Source of the DNA: JAUWCL01 sp964599375
GTDB lineage: Bacteria > Krumholzibacteriota > Krumholzibacteriia > Krumholzibacteriales > Krumholzibacteriaceae
Direction of reading: 5' to 3'
Assembly: GCA_964599375.1 (NCBI GenBank)
Contig: CAZREW010000006.1
Coordinates: 124,001-188,000, forward strand
DNA: 64,000 bases
Below are positions 33,959 to 42,928 of this stretch, one piece after another (position 1 is the first letter of the stretch; each line of letters starts with the position of its first letter). The notes under the pieces are model-generated. The model saw only the letters and a list, made by a program, of their open reading frames with translations, ran no database searches and was not told the DNA's origin. A program made the position numbers and the translations under genes.

Positions 33959-35602
33959 TCATCCCATCATCGCGGCGACGTCCTCCTTCGCCCCGCCTGT
34001 CGGCGATATGCCGAAGGTCTCCACGAGGACCTTCGCGACGTTGGGCGAGAGGAAGGCCGGCAGCGTCGGCCCGAGCTTTATCTCCTTGAAGCCGAGGTGG
34101 AGCAGGGCGAGAAGGACCGCGACCGCCTTCTGCTCGTACCAGGCGATATCGAACGCGATCGGCAGGTCGTTGACGTCTTCTAGCTCGAAGGCTTCCTTGA
34201 GCTTCAGCGCCGTGACGGCAAGCGAGTACGAATCGTTGCACTGGCCCGCGTCGAGGATGCGGGGGATGCCGCCGATGTCCCCGAGGTCGAGCTTGTTGTA
34301 CCGATACTTCGCGCATCCGGCGGTCAGTATGACCGCGTCCTTCGGGAGGTTCTCGGCGACCTCGGTGAAGTACTCGCGCCCCTTCTGCCTCCCGTCGCAG
34401 CCAGCCATAACTACAAACTTTTTTATCTCGCCCGACTTGACGGCCTCCACGATGGTCCCCGCCAGCGCGGCGACCTGCGCATGCGCGAATCCGCCGACGA
34501 TCTGGCCGTCCTCGATCTGCTCAGGAGCGGGCGAACCCTTTGCCAGCTCGATGATCTCCGAGAAATCCTTCTTTCCGCCGTCCGGCCTGTCGGCGATGTG
34601 CCTGACACCAGGGTATCCGGCCATGCCGGTTGTGAAGATCCTGTCCCTGTACCCCTCTTTTACCGGGGTGATGCAGTTCGTCGTCATCAGGATCGGGCCG
34701 TTGAACGAGTCGAACTCCCTGTCCTGCCTGTACCAGGCGCCCCCGTAGTTCCCGGCGAGGTGCCCGTACTTCTTGAACGAAGGATAGTAGTGCGCCGGCA
34801 GCATCTCGCCGTGCGTGTATACGTCGACGCCGGTCCCCTCAGTCTGCTCGAGGAGCTCCTCGAGGTCCTTGAGGTCGTGCCCCGAGACGAGGATGCCGGG
34901 GTTTTTCCGCACCCCGGTCTTTACCATCGACATCTCGGGGTCGCCGTAGGTGCCGGTATTCGCCTGGTCGAGCAGGGCCATCGTATCGACGGCGCATTTT
35001 CCGGCCTCGAGGACGAGCCCGGTGAGCTCATCGCCCGAAAGATCCTGCGTAGTCGCGGCCAGCCCCTTCATGATGAAGGAGTAGATCCCGTCGCTCTCGT
35101 ACCCGAGGACCCAGGCGTGATGAGCGTAGGCCGCTATCCCCTTGAGCCCGTATGTAAGGAGCTCCCTTAACGAGCGGACGTCCTCGTCCCCGGTCGACAG
35201 CACTCCGACTTCGAGGCCTTTCGCCTTCAAAGCGTCGATGCCGGCTCCGGGGCCCGGAGCCCATGTCGCCGCCTCGTGCGGTTCTCCCTCGAGCTCGCCG
35301 GCATATTTCTTCATAAGACTGTCGCGCAGGGCGATGCCCTCTGCGATAAGCTCCGCGAACCGTCCGTCGTCGAAATTCCCGTTGGTGATGGTGGAGAAAA
35401 GCGCGCCGGTCAGGAACCTTCCCGTGGCCATGAAATCGTCGCTTCCTTCCACGGCCCTGGAGCCCGGTATCGACACTCCCTTCGAGATGAATATGAGAAG
35501 GTCTTGGAGGGCCGCGGTATCCGGCTTCTTTCCGCAGACGCCCGATTTCGTGCAGCCCTTGTTCCCGGCCGTTTCCTGACACTGATAGCAGAACATGTTC
35601 AT
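33959..35602 (-). CDS. hcp: hybrid cluster protein (class I), hydroxylamine/NO reductase
   Basis: A 547-residue protein. The N-terminal cysteines are Cys5, Cys8, Cys17 and Cys23, the CX2CX8CX5C spacing of class I (anaerobe-type) enzymes carrying a cubane cluster. The ligand segments for the hybrid Fe-S-O cluster follow (GHDLKDLEELLEQ; VMAGCDGRQKGREYF; LTAGCAKYRYNKL). Hcp detoxifies nitric oxide or hydroxylamine under anaerobic nitrosative stress. ATG 35602 is 8 nt after AAGGAGA. It is transcribed divergently from a Crp/Fnr regulator and has an FNR-type site in its promoter. Confidence 0.96.
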   Translation of the reverse strand: MNMFCYQCQETAGNKGCTKSGVCGKKPDTAALQDLLIFISKGVSIPGSRAVEGSDDFMATGRFLTGALFSTITNGNFDDGRFAELIAEGIALRDSLMKKYAGELEGEPHEAATWAPGPGAGIDALKAKGLEVGVLSTGDEDVRSLRELLTYGLKGIAAYAHHAWVLGYESDGIYSFIMKGLAATTQDLSGDELTGLVLEAGKCAVDTMALLDQANTGTYGDPEMSMVKTGVRKNPGILVSGHDLKDLEELLEQTEGTGVDVYTHGEMLPAHYYPSFKKYGHLAGNYGGAWYRQDREFDSFNGPILMTTNCITPVKEGYRDRIFTTGMAGYPGVRHIADRPDGGKKDFSEIIELAKGSPAPEQIEDGQIVGGFAHAQVAALAGTIVEAVKSGEIKKFVVMAGCDGRQKGREYFTEVAENLPKDAVILTAGCAKYRYNKLDLGDIGGIPRILDAGQCNDSYSLAVTALKLKEAFELEDVNDLPIAFDIAWYEQKAVAVLLALLHLGFKEIKLGPTLPAFLSPNVAKVLVETFGISPTGGAKEDVAAMMG

Positions 35603-35672
35603 GGTCCCGTCTCCTTCCGGCTCCTGGCTCGCGCGGCCCGCGGGGATCTTGTTTCGCGGCACCGTCAGCAGA

Positions 35673-35678
35673 ATAATA
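35673..35678 (-). promoter_or_regulatory. -10 element of hcp
   Basis: TATTAT on the minus strand, exactly 22 nt downstream of the FNR-type palindrome at 35701-35714. The start point would be near 35666, giving a leader of about 64 nt. No consensus -35 is present, as expected for an activator-dependent promoter. Confidence 0.6.
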
Positions 35679-35700
35679 ACCCGTCCGGCGGAGCGGCGCC

Positions 35701-35714
35701 TTGACCTGGGTCAA
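35701..35714. promoter_or_regulatory. FNR/DNR/HcpR-type binding site
   Basis: A perfect palindrome TTGAC-CTGG-GTCAA, matching the FNR/DNR half-site layout (TTGAY-N4-RTCAA). Relative to the hcp start point its centre is at -41.5, the class II activator position. It lies between hcp and the divergent Crp/Fnr gene. Confidence 0.7.
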
Positions 35715-35790
35715 TTCCCGGATGATTCCTGATGCAAAGAGTATTTAGCCAGTTGATATTGTAACATCATTGATGCAGTATGAAAAGACT

Positions 35791-36468
35791 ATGGACGCAA
35801 CAGCGATATTGTTGAAAACGGCGCTCTTCAAGGACCTGAGCGGGGAATCGCTCAGGAGGCTTTCGGAGGGTAGCCGCAGGCTCGAGGTCGCCAGGGGGGA
35901 GCATCTCTTCCTCGAAGGCGACGAGGGAAGAGACATTTTCGTACTCGCCGAGGGAGGCGTCCGGCTCTACAAGCTGGCCGAGGACGGACAGGAGACGACC
36001 GTGAAGCTGGTCGAGCCGTTCGAGACCTTCGCCGAGATCGCGTTCTTTGACAACGGCCGCTACCCGGTAAGCGCGATCGCCACGAAATACTCGGCCGTCC
36101 AGGCCATATCCGGCCCGGCATTCCAGGCTCTCCTAGGGGACCGCGTCTTCCGCGGGGAGTTCATCTCCACCCTGATCGGCAGGATCCGTTACCTCACGCA
36201 GAGGATCCACTACCTTACCGCCTATGACGTGGAGCAGCGTTTCTTCCGTTTCCTGTACGAGCAGTGCGGGACGGAAGGGACCTGCACTATCGAGATCCCC
36301 AAGAAGGAGATCGCGGCCGCCATAGGCACGGTCCCCGAGACCCTTTCGCGTCTCATACTCCGGCTGCGCGACAGGGGCGACATCGAATGGAAAGGCTCGA
36401 ATATAAAGGTGAGAGAAGGCCTGTGGGAAGAGCAGGGATATCTCCCCGGCGACGGCAGACCGGAATGA
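35791..36468 (+). CDS. Crp/Fnr-family transcriptional regulator
   Basis: A 225-residue regulator with a cyclic-nucleotide-like sensory domain (about residues 5-120), a dimer helix and a C-terminal winged helix. The recognition region is IPKKEIAAAIGTVPETLSRLILRLRDRG. It has no FNR-type N-terminal cysteine cluster, so it is closer to the DNR/HcpR groups, which sense NO through heme or another ligand. Being divergent from hcp with an FNR-type palindrome between them, it most likely controls hcp. Start candidates are TTG 35770, ATG 35773 and ATG 35791; the last gives the usual N-terminal length. Confidence 0.88.
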   Translation: MDATAILLKTALFKDLSGESLRRLSEGSRRLEVARGEHLFLEGDEGRDIFVLAEGGVRLYKLAEDGQETTVKLVEPFETFAEIAFFDNGRYPVSAIATKYSAVQAISGPAFQALLGDRVFRGEFISTLIGRIRYLTQRIHYLTAYDVEQRFFRFLYEQCGTEGTCTIEIPKKEIAAAIGTVPETLSRLILRLRDRGDIEWKGSNIKVREGLWEEQGYLPGDGRPE

Positions 36469-36492
36469 CAGGCCAGCGAAGGCGCGGTGCCC

Positions 36493-37200
36493 ATGGATCT
36501 GCGTGACGTATACAGAAAGATCCCCCGCCGGTACGAAAGCACCAACCATCTCCTGACGCTCGGCCTCGACAGGCCCTGGAGGAAGCTGGCTGCCGGGATC
36601 GCCGTGCGTTCGGCACTGGAGTCGGGCGAGGCCGGCGCGGGGCCGTGGCTAGACCTCTGCAGCGGCACGGGCGAGACGGCCATCCTTCTCTCCTCCCGCT
36701 CGCCCGGCGGCGTGGACGTTGTCTCGGCCGATTTTTCCGTGCCCATGCTGAACGAGGGGATCAGGCGCCGCGGCGCCGGCTCGCTAATCCCCGTGGCGGC
36801 CTCCTCCGACGCGCTCCCCTTTCCCGACGCCACATTCGGCCTCGTGACGGTGACCTTCGCCGCGAGGAACCTCCGCAGCCACGGCGGGCTGTTCCGCGCG
36901 TCGCTGCGCGAGATAAAGAGGGTGCTCAGGCCCGGCGGGATCTTCGTCGACCTCGAGACGAGCCAGCCCCGCTCGGCCCTTGTGAGAAGCCTCCTGCACA
37001 TATACGCGGGGACAGCCGTGGGCAGGTTGGGAAGGCTGCTGACCGGCGAGAAGGAGGGGTACGCCTATCTCTCCGGCTCTATCCGTTCATTTCCGGGAGC
37101 GTCCGGCCTGGCGGCCGAGATCGGTGCTGCGGGCTTTTCCGGAGTAGCGTGGAAGGAAATAATGTTCGGGGTCGTGGCCATTCACACGGCGATCGCCTGA
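36493..37200 (+). CDS. UbiE/MenG-type quinone C-methyltransferase
   Basis: A 235-residue class I methyltransferase starting with the family pattern VYRKIPRRYESTNHLLTLGLDRPWRK. SAM motif I is LDLCSGTGETA; ALPFPDATFGLVTVTFAARNL covers motifs II and III; the C-terminal KEIMFGVVAIHTA closes the domain. It methylates demethylmenaquinone (or demethoxyubiquinol). No other men or ubi genes except the UbiA-family gene at 7466 are in the window. ATG 36493 is 10 nt after GAAGG; GTG 36487 is an alternative. It is probably co-transcribed with the Crp/Fnr gene 24 bp upstream. Confidence 0.87.
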   Translation: MDLRDVYRKIPRRYESTNHLLTLGLDRPWRKLAAGIAVRSALESGEAGAGPWLDLCSGTGETAILLSSRSPGGVDVVSADFSVPMLNEGIRRRGAGSLIPVAASSDALPFPDATFGLVTVTFAARNLRSHGGLFRASLREIKRVLRPGGIFVDLETSQPRSALVRSLLHIYAGTAVGRLGRLLTGEKEGYAYLSGSIRSFPGASGLAAEIGAAGFSGVAWKEIMFGVVAIHTAIA

Positions 37201-37318
37201 AGGCACGTGAGCGGAAGAGGCGCCGGCCCGGGTCGTTCTGTTTATTCTGTACACTCCGTGTCATTTCTGCGAACATCACGCACATGATCATCAGTGATAT
37301 CCCCGCGGGGGGCTGAAT

Positions 37319-38518
37319 ATGAGGGTCCGTCCCCCGGATATCCGGAACATTCTCCTGGAGGCGCATGACAGGATGGATTCTGACGACAGGACCGGCATCT
37401 GGAAGGATATCAGGAGTGAATTCCCCGTATCGGGTGATATCGTCTATTTCAACCACGCAGCCATAAGCCCGCTTTCCCTGACGACGCGAAAGGCGCTGGA
37501 CGACTTGTCCGGACGGCTGGCCGGGGGGTGCCTCGCCGAAGAGGGGATATTCGCGCGAGTCGCCGAAGTCCGTGCCGCGGCGGCGAAGCTGATCGGCGCG
37601 GGAACAGACGAGATCGCCTTCGTCAAGAACACGACGCACGGCGTGCAGATAGCATCCGGAGGGATACGCTGGAAGGACGGCGATAATGTCGTGCTCCCTT
37701 CGATAGAGTTCCCAGCCAACGTCTACCCGTGGATGGGGCTGTGGCGCAGGGGCGTCGAGCTTCGGATGGTCGAGCCCGACGGGGGACTGGTGACCGCGGA
37801 GATGCTGGCCGATGTCTGCGACTCGAGGACCCGGGCTATCACGGTCAGCCAGGTTCAGTTCTCTACCGGGCAGAGGACCGACCTCGACGAGCTCGGCGAC
37901 TTCTGCCGCGGCAGGGATATCTTCCTCCACGTCGACGCGATACAGGGGCTCGGAGCCCTCGGCATCGACGTGCGGCGGTCAAAGATCGATTTCCTCTCGG
38001 CGGGCGGGCATAAATGGATGATGGGCCTGCCGGGTGTGGGCATATTCTTCTGCCGCAGGGAACTTCTCGATCGTATCGATATCTGGAATCCCGGCTGGAC
38101 CGGGGTGGTCGGCCCGAGGGAGTTCCTCGAATATGATTTCACCTACCGCGATACGGCCGAACGGTTCGAGGAAGGCTCGGCGAACCTCCACGGCATCTTC
38201 GCGCTCGGGGTGTCGATCGACAGGGTCCTGCGCCTGGGCAGCGGCAAGGTCGAAGAGAGGGTCCTCTCGCTTACCGGCCGTCTCGCCGGTGGCCTGGTGA
38301 AAAAGGGGTTCAGGATAAAGAGCCCGTTGGGCGACAGGGAAAAATCCGGTATAATCTGCTTCGAAGGCGAACGGGAGGACGCTCAGTCGATCTTCGAGAG
38401 GCTGCGCGGCGCCGGGATCGTCTGCAGCCTCAGAGAAAACGCGGTACGGCTGAGCCCGCATATGTACAATTCGGAAGAGGAATGCGAACGGGTGATCGAA
38501 ACTGCCGCCGGCCGGTGA
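37319..38518 (+). CDS. class V aminotransferase (cysteine desulfurase/epimerase-like)
   Basis: A 399-residue PLP enzyme of the Csd/isopenicillin-N-epimerase type. It shows VYFNHAAISPLS near the N-terminus, the cofactor aspartate in HVDAIQGLG, and the Schiff-base lysine in LSAGGHKWMMG. The flexible loop cysteine of true group I desulfurases is not apparent, so sulfur or selenium transfer is possible but not shown. GGGGG lies 6 nt before ATG 37319; ATG 37373 is an alternative. The selenoprotein in this window makes a selenocysteine-lyase role tempting, but nothing in the sequence decides it. Confidence 0.85.
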   Translation: MRVRPPDIRNILLEAHDRMDSDDRTGIWKDIRSEFPVSGDIVYFNHAAISPLSLTTRKALDDLSGRLAGGCLAEEGIFARVAEVRAAAAKLIGAGTDEIAFVKNTTHGVQIASGGIRWKDGDNVVLPSIEFPANVYPWMGLWRRGVELRMVEPDGGLVTAEMLADVCDSRTRAITVSQVQFSTGQRTDLDELGDFCRGRDIFLHVDAIQGLGALGIDVRRSKIDFLSAGGHKWMMGLPGVGIFFCRRELLDRIDIWNPGWTGVVGPREFLEYDFTYRDTAERFEEGSANLHGIFALGVSIDRVLRLGSGKVEERVLSLTGRLAGGLVKKGFRIKSPLGDREKSGIICFEGEREDAQSIFERLRGAGIVCSLRENAVRLSPHMYNSEEECERVIETAAGR

Positions 38519-38545
38519 CCGCCGGCGGGGAACGGAGGTAGCGCG

Positions 38546-39055
38546 ATGAGCGAAAAGATATCGAGGCTGGCCCTTCAGGGGCTGGCCCTGATCATCATCG
38601 GGATAATCTTCATACTCGGCAACTTCGGGGCCTTCAATCCCGACTGGGAAGTGGTATTCGCCTGGATAATCCTGATAATGGGCGTGCTCTTCTGGATCGG
38701 GTTCGGGATGGACAGGCACCGGGACTTCCTGATCATGCCCGGGACGATCATGGTCATATTCGGGATCATGTTCTTTCTGATAGCCAACTACGATTGGGCC
38801 ACGATCGATAACATGGGACCGCTCTTCATACTGGCTCCCGCCCTCGGCCTTTATTTCACATACCTGATCAGCAGGAAAAGCAGGAGCGTGCTTATAACAG
38901 CGGCTGTCCTTGGAGTGATCAGCCTGATATTCCTGCTCAACAGCGTTCCGGTGCTGAAATACATCTGGCCGATCCTCACGGTGGCCCTTGGAGTCTACAT
39001 CATCGCGAATCCAGTGAAAAAGGCCGACGTGACGGGAGGCAACCCGGAGGCGTGA
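38546..39055 (+). CDS. small integral membrane protein, DUF5668/LiaF-like
   Basis: A 169-residue protein with five hydrophobic helices and a short cytoplasmic end (NPVKKADVTGGNPEA). The first helix pattern (GLALIIIGIIFILGNFG) and the even helix spacing resemble the membrane part of LiaF/DUF5668 proteins that modulate cell-envelope stress responses. The C-terminal cell-wall-active domain of LiaF is absent. It follows the aminotransferase by 27 bp with an AACGGAGG ribosome site. Function unknown. Confidence 0.65.
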   Translation: MSEKISRLALQGLALIIIGIIFILGNFGAFNPDWEVVFAWIILIMGVLFWIGFGMDRHRDFLIMPGTIMVIFGIMFFLIANYDWATIDNMGPLFILAPALGLYFTYLISRKSRSVLITAAVLGVISLIFLLNSVPVLKYIWPILTVALGVYIIANPVKKADVTGGNPEA

Positions 39056-39080
39056 TGCCCGGAGGACAGGTGGGGAGCGA

Positions 39081-41294
39081 TCAACGGATGACGACGACCT
39101 TGCGCACGCGTTCCGTGCCTCCGGCCTTCAGCCTGAGGAAATAGAGCCCGCTTGCCACAGCCTCGCCCGAGGGCCCCCTGCCGTCCCATGCGTATTCGTG
39201 CCTGCCTTCATCGAGGGTGTCCTTTATCATCACTGCGACACGTCTGCCGGCCAGGTCGAACAGGGTCAGGTCGACGGTCATACGCCCGGGCAGCTCGAAC
39301 CTTATCCTCGTGTGGTTGAAAAGGGGATTCGGGAAGTTCTGATGGAGGACGACCTCCGATGGAAGCGGGTCGGCGCTGACGAGACCGGCCAGTTGAGCGG
39401 CCGAGCCGGCCGCAGCCCTGACGACACCGGTCATGAAATCAGGATCGATATATTCAGCGACATCGGAGCAGGAGTGATAGTGGGGGTTGTTGTTGTACTC
39501 GTTCTCTATCAGCAGTACGGCCGGGACGCCCGCTATTTCCCAGAACGGCTTGTGATCGCTCGTCGGGGACGAAGTGGTGAGATACTCCGGATCGATCCCG
39601 AGTCCCATTGAGGCCGATACATCCATTATCAGCGCCGCCAGTGTTGAATCGAGAGTATCGTCCCTTCCCGCAACCTGCACCGTCACTCCTCCGCCGTAAT
39701 CCCTTCCGATCATGTCGAGATTGATGACTGCGTCGATCGTGAGGGCGGTATCCCGAGCCGCGACATAATGCCTGCTGCCTATCAGACCCGTCTCTTCCCC
39801 GTCAAAGATGATGTATTCCATCGACCGCTCTAGCACTGCGTCTTTGAAGACCCTTGCGATCTCCAGGACACCGGCGCACCCGCTGGCGTTATCGTCCGCG
39901 CCGGGCGCGCAGTAGGGATCCTGCCAGTTCCTCGAGTCGTAGTGCGAGCAGACGATGATCTTCTCATCGGGCAGCGTCCTGCCGGCGCCGGAGAATATGA
40001 TGTTCCCGCCCCATATCGTGTCGGCCAGCTCCCACTGGCGGCACGCTGTATATGACCCTCCGATCTCGAGCCTCAGGGGCATGTTCCTGCCGACCGCCCA
40101 TATCACGTCAGGCGCCGCCGCTTCCGGCGAATGGACCGTCTTTCTTATATCCTCGTCGCGGATACAGCCGTGAGCGAGCTGCGACCACGACGCTCCGCCG
40201 TCTCCGGTCACCCATATATCCCCGCCGACCCCCGCGGAGACCGCCCTCAGAGAGTCGAGCATCGTGACCGAATAAAGAGAGGCCTGGATGGCGGCCGCCT
40301 TCCACGTACCTCCCCCGTCATCAGTGTAATACGCCAGATCCTCGCCGACGGCTATCCCCCTGTCGGGGCCCGAGAAATCTATGTCCCAGAGAGTCCTGGA
40401 GCCCGGAGCGGTGGTCGACCACGTCGCGCCCAGGTCCCCGGTCTCGAAGATCGTCCCTCCCACCGATACTATCCAGATGTGCCTGGGCCCCGAGGACGCC
40501 GAGCCGTTGAGCTGCCTGTACAGCATCACGGATGGATCGAGATATGTGATGTACCATTCGCCGGCTACACGCTGCATCCTGAACACCGTGCCGTAAGAGC
40601 CGGTGACGAGGGCCTCGTCCGGGGAGGAAAAGACGATCGAGCTGAGCGCCTGGACATTGTTCGTAAGGTCGCCTATTATCTTCGCCTGCCAGGTAAGCCC
40701 GCCGTCATCCGAATAATGAAGCTCCCCGTGCCCTGTGCCGATCGTCTTGCAGGCCGCCCAGAGTCTGCCGAAATGATCGAGGGCCAGATCGTATATCCTC
40801 GCGTCTATACTCGATATTACACGCGCACCGCTCCATCCGTCAGAGGCGGTCATCATGAAGACGTCCCCATCGTCGGAGCCGGCCCACAGCGTCTCACCGG
40901 TAACGGACACCTCGGCGGCGAGAAGGTCGGGGTAGTACACGCTCAGCGTGAAAGGCTGCAGAACAGGGCTGTATCCGAGAGCCGTCACCCGCTCGAGGAG
41001 GTAATCCCTCGCGACAAGCTTCTCGGGAAGGAGAGTCGATCTGGTTCTGATCCGCTGTCTCTTGCCGCCGACGGTCACCGAATCGGCCCCGCTTAGCTCC
41101 CTCACGGTGGCGGTCAGCTCATCGCGGTCGATCCTCGCGGCCAGCTCGCACAGCCCGCACCCCTGTGCCGAGACCGGGCCGCTCAGCGACGGCAAGAATT
41201 GAAGGAAGGATGCCAGTGCCAGGACAGGAAAAAACGCAGGCGCCGCCCCGATACGGGATCCGGGCCGCAGTCGCCGTGTCAGGAAGCGTTTCAA
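39081..41294 (-). CDS. secreted M28-family peptidase with inserted beta-propeller and sorting-type C-terminus
   Basis: A protein of about 737 residues with a signal peptide (LALASFLQFLPSLSGPVSAQG). The metal ligands of M28 are present: SHYDS, GADDNASG, GEETG, NLDMIG and a final HSCSD. Between an M28-like N-terminal segment and the catalytic core lies a stretch of about 270 residues of YCF48/BNR-type repeats (SDDGGLTW, GDLGATW, DDGGGTW, GDGGASW). The C-terminus is a FlgD/type-IX-like domain (NFPNPLFNHTRIRFEL, ASGLYFLRL). TTG 41294 is 8 nt after AAAGGA; the frame to 41327 starts before the predicted transcription start. Confidence 0.88.
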   Translation of the reverse strand: MKRFLTRRLRPGSRIGAAPAFFPVLALASFLQFLPSLSGPVSAQGCGLCELAARIDRDELTATVRELSGADSVTVGGKRQRIRTRSTLLPEKLVARDYLLERVTALGYSPVLQPFTLSVYYPDLLAAEVSVTGETLWAGSDDGDVFMMTASDGWSGARVISSIDARIYDLALDHFGRLWAACKTIGTGHGELHYSDDGGLTWQAKIIGDLTNNVQALSSIVFSSPDEALVTGSYGTVFRMQRVAGEWYITYLDPSVMLYRQLNGSASSGPRHIWIVSVGGTIFETGDLGATWSTTAPGSRTLWDIDFSGPDRGIAVGEDLAYYTDDGGGTWKAAAIQASLYSVTMLDSLRAVSAGVGGDIWVTGDGGASWSQLAHGCIRDEDIRKTVHSPEAAAPDVIWAVGRNMPLRLEIGGSYTACRQWELADTIWGGNIIFSGAGRTLPDEKIIVCSHYDSRNWQDPYCAPGADDNASGCAGVLEIARVFKDAVLERSMEYIIFDGEETGLIGSRHYVAARDTALTIDAVINLDMIGRDYGGGVTVQVAGRDDTLDSTLAALIMDVSASMGLGIDPEYLTTSSPTSDHKPFWEIAGVPAVLLIENEYNNNPHYHSCSDVAEYIDPDFMTGVVRAAAGSAAQLAGLVSADPLPSEVVLHQNFPNPLFNHTRIRFELPGRMTVDLTLFDLAGRRVAVMIKDTLDEGRHEYAWDGRGPSGEAVASGLYFLRLKAGGTERVRKVVVIR

Positions 41295-41330
41295 CCGGAA
41301 TTTCCTTTCCCAAATGGGGCTTTTCAATAT

Positions 41331-41359
41331 AGTATACCACGTGATATTTCAGGGGGCAA
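41331..41359 (-). promoter_or_regulatory. sigma-70 promoter of the M28 peptidase gene
   Basis: Minus strand TTGCCC (41354-41359), 17-nt spacer, TATACT (41331-41336). Start point near 41324, leader about 30 nt to TTG 41294. Confidence 0.6.
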
Positions 41360-41460
41360 TGGCGCCGTGGATGTACCTGACCCGCCTGCATGGACGTTCG
41401 CGGCAGCCTGCTAGGGGACTGGATCACATTTGACTCAAGAGGCATCTGGAGGTACTCGCG

Positions 41461-42879
41461 GTGCTCTCCTTCATGGATTATTTCGGGATCTCCGACGGCA
41501 TGATGCTGACGGTCATGGAGACCGCCATGTCCAGGGGAGCGGATTACAGCGACATCTTCTTCGAGCATACGGTCGAAAACCAGCTTACGATGGAGGAAGG
41601 TATCGTCAAGGAGGGCGTGAAGTGGATCTCGCACGGGGCCGGGATAAGGGCGGTCAAGGGCGAGGGGACCGGATATGCCTACACCGAGGACCTTTCGCTC
41701 GAGAAGATGAAACAGGCAGCGCTGACAGCCGCGGCTATCGCCTATACCGGGGCCTCTCCCCCGCCGGTCGGCATCAGCGAGGTCCCCTTCACGAACAGGT
41801 ACCCGGTGGAGGATCCTGTCACCGGCGTGCCCCTCGAGAAGAAGATCGCCTGGATCGAGGAAGCAGAAAAGGCCGCGGGCAGCCACGACCCGCGCGTCAT
41901 CAAGGTCACAGTGACGATGGCGGACAGCCTCAGCACGATACAGATCGCCACGTCCGAGGGGCGGCTCCTTCGCGATACGCGCCCGATGATCAGGATATCG
42001 GTCTCCGTCGTGGCCGAATCGGGAGGCAACAGGCAGATAGGTATATCCAGCGGCGGCGGCAGGCTCGGAAGCGATTATTTCACGAAAGGGATGTCACCCT
42101 CCGCGCATGGCAGGGAAGCGGTCCGGCAGGCGGTACTGCTGCTTGAGGCCATCGATGCCCCGGCCGGCCCGATGGAGCTGATACTGGCACCGGCCGAATC
42201 GGGCGTCCTGCTCCACGAATCTGTCGGGCACCCGCTCGAGGCGGATTTTATACGCAAGAGGACCTCGGCCTACACCGACCGTATCGGCGACAGGGTCGCC
42301 AGCGAGCTCGTCACCGTGATAGACGACGGGACGGTGATGAACGACAGGGGATCGATAAACTTCGACGATGAAGGGACCATCCCCGAACCGACGGTGCTCA
42401 TCGAGAAGGGGATCCTCAAGGGGTTCATGCACGACCGTATCAGCGCGGCCCACTTCGGTGTCGAGCCTACCGGCAACGGCCGGCGCGAATCCTACAAGAG
42501 CCCGCCGTTGCCCAGGATGACGGTGACATATCTCGCGGCCGGAGAGTCAGACCCGGACGAGATCTTCCGTTCGACCAGGAAGGGGATCTTCTGCAAGTCG
42601 TTCAGGGGCGGACAGGTCGACATATCCAACGGCGATTTCGTGTTTGTCCCGATCGAGGCCTACCTGGTCGAAGACGGCCGTATCGCTGCGCCCGTGAAGA
42701 ATCTTACGCTGATCGGGAACGGGCCGGATGTTCTGACCCGCGTCACGATGACAGGCAGCGATTTCGCCTTCAGCGACGGCAGGTGGACCTGCGGCAAGGG
42801 CCAGCATGCGCCGGTCGGGGTCGGGCTGCCGACGGTGAAGATCTCGGAGATAACCGTGGGAGGAAGCGAGCTCCAGTAG
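41461..42879 (+). CDS. tldD: TldD metalloprotease subunit
   Basis: A 472-residue protein with the HExxxH zinc motif HESVGH (His252, Glu253, His257) and the late Cys ligand region of TldD proteins (CKSFRGGQVD). TldD forms a heterodimeric protease with TldE that clips unfolded peptides, including leader peptides of modified peptides. GTG 41461 is 7 nt after GGAGGT. The partner gene follows directly. No RiPP precursor is visible nearby. Confidence 0.95.
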   Translation: MLSFMDYFGISDGMMLTVMETAMSRGADYSDIFFEHTVENQLTMEEGIVKEGVKWISHGAGIRAVKGEGTGYAYTEDLSLEKMKQAALTAAAIAYTGASPPPVGISEVPFTNRYPVEDPVTGVPLEKKIAWIEEAEKAAGSHDPRVIKVTVTMADSLSTIQIATSEGRLLRDTRPMIRISVSVVAESGGNRQIGISSGGGRLGSDYFTKGMSPSAHGREAVRQAVLLLEAIDAPAGPMELILAPAESGVLLHESVGHPLEADFIRKRTSAYTDRIGDRVASELVTVIDDGTVMNDRGSINFDDEGTIPEPTVLIEKGILKGFMHDRISAAHFGVEPTGNGRRESYKSPPLPRMTVTYLAAGESDPDEIFRSTRKGIFCKSFRGGQVDISNGDFVFVPIEAYLVEDGRIAAPVKNLTLIGNGPDVLTRVTMTGSDFAFSDGRWTCGKGQHAPVGVGLPTVKISEITVGGSELQ

Positions 42880-42928
42880 CACCCGAATGGACCGGGCGTG
42901 GCTCTCGCTCGGAGGGACTATAGACAGA

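Noticed and set aside
41295..41327. Upstream TTG start (41327) for the M28 peptidase
   Set aside because: The predicted transcription start is near 41324, so this codon would not be in the mRNA. TTG 41294 has a well-placed Shine-Dalgarno and gives a normal signal peptide.
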